A stretch of 64,000 bases of DNA, taken from assembly GCA_946902985.2 (NCBI GenBank), contig OX336394.1, positions 275,625,496 through 275,689,495 on the forward strand, read 5' to 3'. Positions within the stretch are counted from its first letter, which is position 1; every line of letters starts with the position of its first letter. Positions 54,352-64,000 of the stretch are shown here, piece after piece. Position numbers and translations under genes: made by a program. The notes under the pieces were generated by a model. That model saw only the letters and a list, made by a program, of their open reading frames with translations, was not told the DNA's origin and did not search any database. The stretch comes from Meconema thalassinum. Its lineage: Eukaryota; Arthropoda; Insecta; Orthoptera; Tettigoniidae.

Positions 54352-55272
54352 AGCCATCACCCATCAAAGTGGGCATCGCTCATGAATTGCATAACCAGCC
54401 CGACGCATTTATGAACGCCGTCGTGTGATTTCCAAAGGTGTGGATGAACTTTGGCAAGCAGACCTGGTTGAAATGATACCTTATTCTAACGTTAACGAGG
54501 GTGTACGCTATATATTGACGGTCATTGATGTCTATTCCAAAATGGCTTTTGTTGAACCAGTAAAAAATAAAACTGGTGTCTTAGTCACAAAGTCTTTCAA
54601 CATATTATTGAACAATCAAAACGTCAACCTCACTTGTTACACACCGTCCAGGGGAAAGATTTTTTCAACAAGGATTTCTCCAGTTTTCTCAAATGTAAGG
54701 ATATTCACCATTACACTACGCATATCTATCTCAAAGCTACTGTGGTTGAACGGTTTAACCGAACATTAAAAAGTTATACGTGGAAGGAGTTTACGATACA
54801 TGGTTCCTATCGTTGGATAGACTAGTTACCTCAACTTGTGTCACGATACAACAACACGATTCATTCCACCGTTGGTATGAAACCACGTCTCGTCACCAAG
54901 AACCTACCCAGACTCAATAGACTGTTTAACCCTATAAAAAGGGCTGACCCAGGGCGACATCGCCTTAAAATTGGAGATTTTGTTCGCATCAGTAAACATA
55001 GAAGTGTGTTTTCAAAATCGTACACTCCACAGTGGTCGAAAGAAATGTTTAAAATTCGTCAAGCTAGGTCAACCAGTGACTTATCTTTTAGAAGATCAAA
55101 GCAGTCAACCCATTAAAAGACGATTCTATTAAGAAGAAGAGCAAAAACATTATATCCCAACGATTGAACGATTGAACGAGTAATTAAAGTCAAAGGTGCA
55201 AAATATTTTGTAAAGGGGTTAGGATTTCCTTCCACGTTTAATTCATGGATCAATAAACATCATTTATTGTAA
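54352..55272 (+). pseudogene. INT: Polinton integrase (DDE) with C-terminal chromodomain
   Basis: Inserts the element and makes the 6-bp duplication. DELWQADLVEM carries the first catalytic Asp. The second-Asp motif reads HTVQGKDFFNK, with Val where TDxGxEF is expected. The Glu is in ATVVERFNRTLK. Next come the SH3-like GDFVRISKHRSVFSKSY and a C-terminal chromodomain with AKYFVKGLGFPSTFNSW, where the usual aromatic Trp is Gly. Frameshifts lie near 54400, 54625 and 55065, and TAG is at 54823. The end is TAA 55270-55272, overlapping AATAAA at 55271. Confidence 0.9.
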
Positions 55273-55524
55273 TAAACCCCTATTTATTTATGTATTTAGT
55301 TAGTTATTTAGACAAATTTCCCTTTCCAAAAAGATGTATCACATTACCTTTCACTAATCCCACACATTTGTTTTTTTTTTACATGTTCAATGACCTCTTT
55401 GTTCCATCCCCATGACATTCTTTTATCTGCACCCATCCGTCGTTTCAAACTTAGCGCTACTTTATAAATCTATTATGGAGCAAGGCTATGACATACTCAG
55501 TATAAAGCCACACGGTATAATGGT

Positions 55525-56677
55525 ACCTGTCTCTTATCTTTTTTGCTGCGGTCCACGCAAATGATAATAGCACATATCTGCCAGCCAGCAGTGGACCGCC
55601 TCAAGCTTCCAATTCTCTTTAACAAAGTGTGTCTCTGTTTGTGAGCAAAGCCATGCAATGTCATAATAATAATAATAATAATAATGTGTATGTCTTTTAC
55701 CAACATTACAGCGCCTGATACAACGTCACTGGTTTCTTTACTCCCCCCGTTTTCCTCAAATATCTGGAAACAAAACGGAAACGCCCTTTTCAGACCAAAA
55801 AACATGGTTTCAGCTTTTCAACACCTACATCTCCGTAAAGAGGACGACGAGACGAAAACACTAACATGGCCGTCACAGAAATCACTTGATTCGTTTTCCA
55901 AATAACTTGAAAAAAAAACACATTTTCGATCAAAAAACCATGTTTCCAGCTTTTTTACCTTTTTCAATATCTACATACCCGTAAGAGGACGCCGAGACGA
56001 AAACACCAACATGACCGTCATAGAAATCACTTGATTTGTTTCCCAAATATCTTGAAAAATAACAAAAACACATTTTCGATAAAAAAAAAACACGTTTCCA
56101 GCTTTTCACCTTTTTCAACACCTACATCCCCGTAAAGAGGACGACGAGACCAACATGGCCGTCATAGAAATCCTTTGATTCGTTTTCCAAATATCTTCAA
56201 CACATTTTCGATCGAAAAAACATGTTTCCAGCTTTTCACCTTTTCAATACCTACATCCCTGTAAAGAGGACGACGAGACGAAAAAAATAACATGACACAC
56301 CTCATGATCACTTTTTCTGTTTTCCCAATATTAGGGAAAATGACAAAAACCATTTTTAGACCAAAAAACCATGTTTCCAGATTTTTACCTTTTCAACACC
56401 TACATCCCCGTAAAGAGGACAATCAGACGAAAAATATAACATGACACACGTCATGATCACTCTTCGGCTTTCCCAATATTAGGAAAAATGTGAAAAACGC
56501 ATTTTTAGACCCAAAACCATATTTTCACCTTTTCCACACCTACATCCCCGTAAAGAGCACAACGAGACGAAAAGAAACGAATCCACGCACGCCGTCCTAC
56601 CATCACTCCTTCCTTCACAAGGCCGCCAGGGGCTCACAACCTCCTAAGTGGAGCAGAACATACAACCTATCACTACT
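55525..56677 (-). repeat. Polinton right terminal inverted repeat
   Basis: It pairs with 19908-20945. The tandem block CCTACATCCCCGTAAAGAGG occurs six times (near 55824, 55970, 56121, 56249, 56399 and 56541), one more than on the left. Outer and inner flanks match the left repeat (GTGGAGCAGAACATACAACC outside; GCAGTGGACCG inside). 55273-55524 between integrase and the repeat is non-coding. Confidence 0.92.
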
Positions 56678-56699
56678 GATAGTGTATATGTAATTCCAT

Positions 56700-58030
56700 T
56701 TCAAGTCATGTTGTATCCATAGTTAGTCCTAAAAACTTTGTTTCTGATTTATTTTCTATTTGATGGTCATTTAATGTTATAATGGGCGTCGCGGGACCTA
56801 TTCTGTATAGTGTGGAAATTTAGAGATACTGTTTATTTATAGTTATTATGAGGCGATTATCTTGAGACCATATGGTTAACTCTTCAGTAACAGAGTCAGC
56901 AGACTGTTATAACACCTGTAGTTTCACCTTTTATTACGAGTGTTGTATCGTCAGCAAACAAAATTTCCTTACGAGAATCAACGTTCTGTGATATATCATT
57001 GATATACAGTATAGAAGAAAGAGTAGTGGGCCCAAAACCGGGCCTACGGTCAACAACATCAAACGCTTTCGATAAATCCAAGAATAGGCCTGTTCCATGT
57101 TCCTTATTGTCAATTAATTTCAGTATACTATTAATACATTCATAAATTGCTGTCTGTGTAGATTATTCCGTTCTGAATCCATGTTGTGAGTTTGATACCG
57201 TAGTAATTTAATTTTACCTTAAAACTTATCAGTCTCTTATACATGATTTTTTCCACAATTTTTTGCAATACCAGTTGGTAATGTAATAGGACGATAGTTA
57301 TCTAATTCATCTTTTGAACCCTTTTTGTGCACTGGAATTACTTTTGATAACTTCAAAATATCCGGGTAAGTTCCTGAGAGAAGTGAACTTTTTATTAAGT
57401 GCGTAAGTGAATTTATTATATTTATGTTCGACCCCGACTATTATATGTCAGAAAACTGAACTATAATGAGGCTCATTATAACGCTATTTTTCATTATGAA
57501 ACAGTTTCTCCCACCAATCAGAGCTCAAGAAACAGTCGTTAGACCAATTAGATAGTTAGATGCGCTGAGTTCCACAGCCTTCTAATTTAAATTTCACTGC
57601 CTGGCCTAGTGTCATAGTAGGTAATCGAGGAGGGCATGGTCAAATACAAGGCATTCTCTGCGTCTCATGCGCTCTGTTCAGTACATAAAACTGGCGAAAT
57701 CTCGACAGATATTTATGTTCGAACATAAAATAGTTATAATAATTATCGTCGAACATAAACAGTCGTATGCAACTCGCATATAATGGTAATTAAGACACTC
57801 ATATGAAAATTATAAAACTCGCATACGCTCGTTTTATAAACATACTCGTGTTTTAATTATTGCCATTATAGGCTCGTTGCATATTGTACTATTTCTGCTC
57901 ATTTCTATAAAATTGCATCAGGTATGCCATCAATGTCATGACAGAATGTTTCTTTTAGCTCTTTTATAACTATTCTTACCTCATCACTTGTGACATGATT
58001 TATAAATAAAGAATCACTGCATATATATAT
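56700..58030 (-). pseudogene. Jockey/CR1-like LINE reverse transcriptase, interrupted
   Basis: Minus-strand fragments in order are INHVTSDEVRIVIKELKE (58020-57900), LSGTYPDILKLSKVIPVHKK (about 57400-57330), MDLSKAFDVVD (motif A, 57081), and ILYINDIS with ILFADDTTLVI (FADD pair, about 56950). A ~470-bp palindrome-bearing insert (57420-57895) splits it. Its upstream part is at 59830-60135, cut off by the RTE-like fragment 58031-59827. Many stops. Confidence 0.7.
57420..57895. mobile_element. Palindrome-rich insertion, MITE-like
   Basis: It contains the perfect 18-bp palindrome TTTATGTTCGAACATAAA (about 57711-57728) and further copies of TTTATGTTCGA at the left edge (57420). It also holds an imperfect long inverted repeat: TGCAACTCGCATATAATGG near 57768 pairs with CCATTATAGGCTCGTTGCA near 57863. 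It interrupts the LINE frame. No target duplication was confirmed. Confidence 0.6.
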
Positions 58031-58070
58031 ATTTTTTTTTTAAAATCGTTTCGGTCGTCTATGGACCACG

Positions 58071-59827
58071 TTATTTCAACTGCCTTTTCCCTCGTTCTTT
58101 CACATTGGCCCAGTATTCGCGCATTCTTCTTCGGTGAGCTTCCCTTCGTTCTTCGGTCCACTTCTTGCCGGTTTTCAATATAGGTTTTGGCTGAAAACTC
58201 TGTATCTCCCCAAGTTTCTTCTTCAAAGAGTCACGTTCCAAGATGTCCTCATGTGATATCCCCAGTTCTTGTAGGTCTTTTTCCACCTCTGTAAACCAGA
58301 TCCCTTTGGTTTTCTTTCCCACAAAGTAGGCACAGATTCGATTGGACAATCTTCCGGAGTTCATTCGTGTTAAATGGCCATAAAATGAGAGTCTTCTTTT
58401 GCGAATGGAGTCCGTTATTTTCTCCACATGTAGATAGAGTTCATCGTTGTGTCGTCTTCTATACTCTCCTCGTTCCTTGACCGGGCCCAAGATCTTTCTT
58501 AGAATCTTCCTCTCTTTGGCTTCGAGTTGTTCTGCCAGGCCTTTCTTATTCATCGCCAGGCATTCTGATGCTTATAACGCCTCCGGGCGAATAACGGTAA
58601 CGAAGTGCCTCAGTTTGGCCTTGAAGGACATTGATCGTGATTTGTAAATGTCTTTGGTTAAATGGTAAGCCATTTCCATTTTGTTAATCCGTGCCACGAA
58701 GGCTTCCTTTTCACGAATGTTGGGCTCAATCCATTCACCCAGGTATTTGAATTTCTCTACCTGTGTTATTTGTCCTCCATTCACCGTAAGTTCTCTGGGT
58801 TCCGACTTGATGTTCGTTATAAACTGCGTTTTCTCAAACGAAATCTGAAGACTTGCCTTTGCTGCTTGCACCTGTAATTGATTGATTTGTTGTGTGGCTG
58901 TGTCAAGAGAATTAGAGAAAATTGCAACATAATCTGCGAAAGCTAAACAGTCGATTGTCAGGTTTTTGTTCTTACAACCTAGTCTGACCCCATTCTCTAT
59001 ACCATCCTTACACAATTCTTTACGCCATTCTCGAATAACTTTCTCAAGAACACAGTTGAATAAAAGAGGCGAGAGCCCATCTCCCTGTCTCACCCCTGTC
59101 CGTATTGCGAAGGATTCAGAAATCTCTCCCCTGAATTTCACTTTGGAAGCTGTATCCAATAGGGATTGGTGAATGATTGCTCTTGTCTTATTATCTCAAC
59201 CAAATTCTCTTAAAACCTGGATCAGGATACTTCGATCCAGCGAGTCGTAAGCCTTCTTGAAATCAACAAAAGTCACAACAAATTTCTTACTTCTCAGATT
59301 CATGTACGATAGAATTGATTTTAGATTCATGATTTGCTCAACACAAGAGCGCCCCTTTCGAAATCCACCTTGGTATTCGCCCAGGTGTTGATCGAGGTGT
59401 GCTTCCGCTCTCGTTTGAAGCGCTTTCGCGAGAATCTTGTATGTTATCGAGAGGAGTGATATGCCACGATAGTTGTTTACGTCCGCTTTATCACCTTTCT
59501 TGTGCAGGGGATGAATTAGGGCCGATGTCCAATCACTGGGCAGTTTCTCTGTTTCCCAAATCTCCCGGATGATATCCGTTAGCTTGTCGACTGGTTTTTC
59601 ACCTGCGTATTTCCTGAGTTCGGCAACTATTGAATCCTCACCTGGTGCTTTATTGTTCTTAAGTGAGTGAATGATCTGCTTGATTTCTTCCTTAGTTGGT
59701 GGACTTGAGTCTGGATTGATGAGCACATTACTGTGAAAGGAAAATTTCGATGTTGGAGCCTCACAATTGAGAAGGGACTCAAAGTATTTCGCCAGGATCT
59801 GGCAGTTGTCTTTGTCATTGTAAGCAA
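58071..59827 (-). pseudogene. RTE-like LINE reverse transcriptase, inserted in the other LINE
   Basis: One minus-strand frame holds SLKNNKAPGEDSIVAELRK, VNNYRGISLLSITYKILAKA, EYQGGFRKGRSCVEQI, TFVDFKKAYDSLDR (motif A), RTGVRQGDGLSPLLFNCVLE, and LAFADYVAIFS where FADD is expected (second catalytic Asp to Tyr). It ends with FKYLGEWI and SIRKRRLSFYGHLTRM. Premature stops lie at 59195 (TGA) and 58572 (TAA). An A-rich tail follows at about 58030-58043 on the minus strand. It is the same family as the fragment at 8640-9480. Confidence 0.85.
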
Positions 59828-59829
59828 TA

Positions 59830-60135
59830 TATTTATGTTATTATTATAATTTAATTTATTTAACTTACCTGTGATTTATTTAATAACTTTTGTGGAATTT
59901 CCAGAAAATAGTCATTAAAAGTGTTTGCTATTTCCTCTGGATTATTTATCACTTAATTATTGCAGGCCAGTGTAATATTCCTTTGTATTTTAGCAGATTT
60001 TCCAGTTTCTTTCTTTATCATGGTCCACATAGCCCCGTTTTTATTAGATGATTGGAAAATAAAATTATCATTATGCATTTTCTTTGCTAGTCTTATTACC
60101 TTGGTGGTCTTTATACCCTTTCGAGTGATCCTTAT
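59830..60135 (-). pseudogene. Jockey/CR1-like LINE, segment just before the reverse transcriptase
   Basis: The minus-strand frame reads NGAMWTMIKKETGKSAKIQR, then a stop and NNPEEIANTFNDYFLEIPQK. These are the typical linker residues preceding the reverse transcriptase fingers. It continues at 58020 after the RTE-like insertion. Confidence 0.65.
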
Positions 60136-60139
60136 TATT

Positions 60140-60345
60140 ATTATTGAAATTACCCTGGTGGCTTTGTTGGCGTAGTTGGTAGCATGCTGAGCTTCTATGC
60201 CCAAAGTCTCGTGTTCAAACCCGGCCAAAATCGTCGGATTTTCTAAGAGCGTGAAAAATCCACCAGTATGCCTTCCTTCGGAGGGGAAGTAAACCGGAGG
60301 GCCCATGTCATAGATCTACGGCATGTAAAAGAACCTTCCACTACG
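60140..60345 (+). mobile_element. SINE family B copy
   Basis: The head GTTGGCGTAGTTGGTAGCAT (A box) and GTGTTCAAACCCGG (B box) is followed by AATCGTCGGATTTTCTAAGA and GCCTTCCTTCGGAGGGGAAG. It matches the copy at 27470 and the fragment at 3100. It lies between the two LINE segments. Confidence 0.85.
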
Positions 60346-61057
60346 ATGCTACTTTTGTGTATACTTTCCACTAAAATACGGTCAATTTGATTTTTTGTTA
60401 TGCTGTTAGGAGATACCCATGTTGCTTTATGAATATCTTTTCGAGGGAAGTGAGTTGACATAATTTTAAGGTTTTTGGCACTGGCAAAGCTGATTAGCCC
60501 CTGTCCATTATCATTGCAGATAGCATGAAGGCTGTTGCCTCCTGTTGATGTTTCCATATTTCTTCATTACCAACTTTTGCATTTGTATCTCCCAAAAACA
60601 ATTTTATGTCATAGCTGGGTAGGGTTGTTATCAGTTGATTCTAACTATCATAGAAATAGTCTTTAACATCGTCCTCTGCATCCTCAGTGGGTGCATAAAA
60701 ACATACTATAGAAATATTATGAAACTTTCCTTTTAATCGAATGTAGCACATTCTTTCATTGACTGGGTCAAACTTAATTAAGGTGTTTAAACATGTCTTT
60801 GCTATGGCAATTCTTACACCCGCATGGTAACTTCCATTATCACAGCCACTATAGTACAGGGTATAGCTATTGGAGTTAATTTGGCCATTTAATGGCCATC
60901 TTGTCTGTTGTAGACCAACTAGATCAATGTTATACTTTTCTAGTTCTTTGGTAACTAAATCCATTTTTCCTGGTGTTGCCAGAGTTCTTACATTCCATGA
61001 ACCAAATCTCAAATCCGTAATAACAAGCTTAGGTCTGTTTCCATTATTTCCATCCAA
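60346..61057 (-). pseudogene. RTE-like LINE AP-endonuclease domain
   Basis: From ATG 61057 the minus-strand frame has RFGSWNVRTLATPGKMDLVT, NIDLVGLQQTRWP (catalytic Asn/Glu region), HNISIVCFYAPTEDAED, then after a stop LFLGDTNAKVGN, and later PRKDIHKATWVSP and NQIDRILVES. This exonuclease-endonuclease-phosphatase fold nicks the target. The reverse transcriptase part that should follow is missing, and a SINE and another LINE lie there instead. It may belong to the RTE copy at 58071-59827. Confidence 0.8.
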
Positions 61058-61099
61058 GTCCGAGGCATATTGTTGGCGTTTCTGAACAAGAAGATTTTT

Positions 61100-61520
61100 T
61101 ACAGGGTAAGGTTGTTAGGCTTACACATAACCCCCAACCTGGAGGACCCGACGTGTCTACACCCGGGGAGATTGTAGTCGTAAAGAGTACACATAGCAAC
61201 GTCTCAATCATGATTGCTATGTTTGATTTATAGTTTAATTTTTAATAATAATGATAATAATTTGGTAAAGACCGTAAACAAACAGACAATATAACAAAAC
61301 AATGGCACATAAATATCAAAATCTCCCCTACGTCAAGTCGCATCGCATGTGTAAAATTCGACTCAAAATCACAACACGGATTCCGACCACAAACGTAAAT
61401 AGGAAATACGTGAGATACAGTATATTAAACACACAGACTAAACACAAAATCCATTTACCTAAATTCCTATGAAAAAAGTACACATTATAAATTACAGAAG
61501 TAAAACTCATCTACGCCCAC
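61100..61520. other. Spacer, no gene recognised
   Basis: The left part (to about 61200) resembles LINE 5' untranslated sequence. A 9-bp inverted repeat ACATAGCAA/TTGCTATGT lies at about 61190-61220. The rest is AT-rich. Confidence 0.4.
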
Positions 61521-61527
61521 ATATTCC

Positions 61528-62245
61528 CCCTTTCACCTCATCATAAACACCACATCGAAAACCCCTTAGACACGTGTCTGCTTATTTTTTTAAATCATTA
61601 GTTAATATGCCGAGTATCACATCCCGAAATAAAACCTCTCGTGAAATATTGTTATTCATTGAAATGCAGGTTTAACCCCGTTAACACCCCTTTAGAACCT
61701 GAATATCCAAAAATTCTTCCTTAGTAGACGTTTTCGACATACAACAAACATATCCCCAAAATTTCATGTTTCTAACTTTTTCTAAGTTTTGGTTGGTCGA
61801 TGAGAGTGAATATCCAAAATCCTTCCTCAGTGGACGATTTTCTTTCAGAATTTCGCCCCTTCTCAAGGGCCCCTTAAATTGCATTTATGAAAAAACGGTC
61901 CAACACCTATTTAGTTATTTTTAAGTTGCTTGTTTTCCTCTGAGTTTTAAACTCCTCGCCCATGACGTTTAAGAGATACACGCTCCATGAAGAATCCTTA
62001 AACCCCCACTTTTCATCCCTTTCATCTCATAATAAACACCACATATAAAAATCATTAGACACGTGTCTGCTTATTTTTAATGATTAGTTTAAATGCCAAG
62101 TATCACATCCCCAAATTAAACCAATCGTGAGATATTGTTATTCAATGATAAGCACGTTTACCCCCTTAACACCCCTTTAGAACTTGAATATCCAAAAATC
62201 CTTCCTTAGTTCACGTTTTCCACATACAACGAACATATTGTTATA
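61528..62245 (+). repeat. Spaced duplication of a ~225-bp block
   Basis: 61530-61754 and 62017-62241 are diverged copies sharing TAGACACGTGTCTGCTTATT, AACACCCCTTTAGAAC and GAATATCCAAAAAT. Start-to-start spacing is about 487 bp. An additional GTGAATATCCAAAATCC piece lies in between. No protein coding seen. Confidence 0.8.
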
Positions 62246-64000
62246 CCTTTAAGGGCACATTGCGCCCTTAAGAGGAACATCCGCATTCATCCATTAATCT
62301 ACACTATCTGGCCATTATCCACCACACCCCCTTCAACCCCATTTCTAAAACAGCACCCCAATCACCCAAGGGGACCAACAGCAATACACTACTATTTACA
62401 CAAAGCCGGCAGAGTCATGCAACAACTCTTGCCAAGGCTTACGACACACATCAACACGTACACAGGAAATGTTTACCAGAACGGTAATTTGCTAATCCAG
62501 CAACAGTCAGCAGTCTAGAAATACTTAAATAGGCCTCCCAAACATGAGGAGGGGGTCTGTTGCATCCCGTATCGCTGCCCGAGCTAACATCGACGACATC
62601 GTACCTCAGGTGAGTGTGAATCTCTCAGAGTTCCACACATAATTAACCTCCTACCCCTTTGCCATGCCTATACACTTTGTAATACTTGTAACACTGCTTT
62701 ATTGAGCTGTCCATACCTGCAGGGAAGCGCACCTACACTTTACGAAGTCCTTAGTAAATAAGTACATTTTACTACCATCGCCCGATTGTTTATTATTGTT
62801 GTCCTCGTCCTGCTTGCTGCCTGATTCTCTTCTCACACCTCGCCCCGTCACCGCACCACCACAGGATTGCTGCGCCGGCAATATCAGTTTGTTTACTAGT
62901 GTCGTCCTTGTCCTCCAAGCGAGCACGCACGCACACTGATCGCAATACGCGTCATCAGCAACTCCTTAGTCTTGCTCGCCGCAGCTCACACTTAGCCCGC
63001 CCGGTATTACCTTCATCCCTGAGGCACAGCCCTTGAATCACAACCCATATCGCTTAGAACTTCGCTCGTTTCCCCCCGACACCTTCCGACCCACGTTCTT
63101 AAACACACTTTGTACTCCCCTTAGTTATCCGCAAACCTCCACACTCACACGCACCCCCTATTACCCCGTTTCAGCCCCTCAAAAGGCTAAAAAATTGGTG
63201 GACGCGCGGGTAGTTATCTACATAAGGTTCAACCAACGAATCTGGCAACTGACGATACCGTGAACTGAGTTAAACTAGCCAAGCAAGTAGAAAAATTTGT
63301 TTTGAGAAGGATAGTCTAGAGGATCAATTTGCTCTCTCCACAGTAATTATATCATCCCCCCACCCATCCCTATACATAATTCACGAGGCAAAACCTCTAG
63401 CCAAAGCTAAGCCCCAAGATTATAATTTTTTTAAATAGATAATCGCAGAAGCGAAGAGGCAAGGCGAAGTCACACCTATACAGGTTCAAGTGACTGCACA
63501 CACATTTTCCTTCCTACATATAGAAAGAGAATAGGAAAAAAATAGCCCTCAAACTACTGTTACACATTTAACACCCTTACGGCATATTTACACTACCCCA
63601 AGCTATTTTACAGCAGACATGGCGACACTATCTCGGACAGCCAGGATCCAAAGTAAATACGAAAACCTAACAACATGGCACGATACGATACGTGAAGGTC
63701 ATTCACGCCGACGAGCGACGCACGAATCCCTACTCAAGCATTACAATAAAATTCTACTGACACCCACACATTTGAATAATGCCCATATACAAAGCAACCC
63801 GACGGCCGCAGGTGATCACTTTCGTGATGTTTCACGTGTTTTGTGTTGTCGCATTTGCTAGTCAAATGCATAGTTTCCGAGCCCACCGAACAAGCACTAT
63901 TTACTTATGTATTTGTTTCTGTTAATGTATATTGTTCATTGTTAGTGCTTTATTTCTAAGATCCTTACCTTAGCGTTGTTTAAGGTCACGCTCCTCCAGC
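62246..64000. other. Unresolved region with weak gene candidates
   Basis: It starts with an inverted repeat TTAAGGGC/GCCCTTAA (about 62250-62274). A possible exon at 62544-62609 reads MRRGSVASRIAARANIDDIV to a GTGAGT donor. An 80-codon ORF at 63619-63861 (MATLSRTARIQSKYENLTTW...) begins just after TATTTTACAG. Neither matches a family I know. GC content is higher than in the transposon-rich part. Confidence 0.3.

Larger units (their letters stand above)
19908..56677 (+). mobile_element. Polinton/Maverick (adintovirus-like) integrated element, nested and decayed
   Basis: The element starts AGTAGTG and ends CACTACT (AG...CT termini), has long terminal inverted repeats, and is flanked by the 6-bp duplication GATAGT (19902-19907 and 56678-56683). 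These are the defining marks of Polintons. It encodes protein-primed-type DNA polymerase B, retroviral-type integrase, FtsK/HerA-like packaging ATPase, adenain-type protease and two jelly-roll capsid proteins. Its 36,770 bp include a SINE at 22999, a BEL solo LTR 24773-34375 and a 6,579-bp insert 36054-42632. Without them it is about 20.4 kb. The family occurs both as transposon and as virus. This copy cannot be functional, because most core genes are interrupted. Confidence 0.95.

Overview
The window is eukaryotic, repeat-dominated DNA, most likely from an insect or a close arthropod relative. The evidence is BEL/Pao and Gypsy LTR elements, RTE-like and Jockey/CR1-like LINEs, several tRNA-derived SINEs, TATA plus TCAKTY initiators, and one virus-like Polinton/Maverick. 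No host gene was identified with confidence. I cannot name the species from sequence alone.

Layout. 1-1605 is a satellite of two alternating ~44-bp monomers. 2.5-3.8 kb holds a possible two-exon gene with a textbook core promoter. 3.2-4.9 kb is repeat-rich and regulatory-looking (CRE repeats, C-rich tract, TCAAGGTCA sites). 4.95-10.3 kb is a patchwork of decayed retroelements: a Gypsy pol end, an antisense BEL/Pao gag and two LINE fragments. 10779-19667 is a complete but non-autonomous BEL/Pao element: identical-length 2,436-bp LTRs, 5-bp target duplication AGGAT, and a reverse transcriptase/integrase core replaced by unrecognised sequence.

19908-56677 is a full-length Polinton/Maverick (adintovirus-like). 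It has AG...CT termini, ~1.0-1.15-kb terminal inverted repeats and a 6-bp target duplication GATAGT. Later insertions swell it to 36.8 kb: a SINE and a BEL/Pao solo LTR (itself interrupted twice) inside polB, and a 6.6-kb non-coding insert flanked by GTAC. Removing these gives about 20.4 kb, the normal size for the family. On the + strand it carries polB, a block of small unknown ORFs each preceded by a splice-acceptor-like tract, packaging ATPase, an accessory ORF and integrase with chromodomain. On the - strand it carries a fibre-like ORF, a pVI-like plus adenain-type protease, minor and major capsid proteins, a BIR (IAP-like) protein and a phospholipase A2-domain protein. Together these are the replication, integration, packaging, maturation and capsid functions of a virus-like element. 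Nearly every large gene is broken, and polB exonuclease, integrase and ATPase motifs carry substitutions, so this copy is a fossil.

56.7-61.1 kb is a nest of LINE fragments on the - strand with a SINE and palindromic insertions. 61.5-62.2 kb holds a ~487-bp spaced duplication, and 62.3-64 kb has only weak gene candidates.
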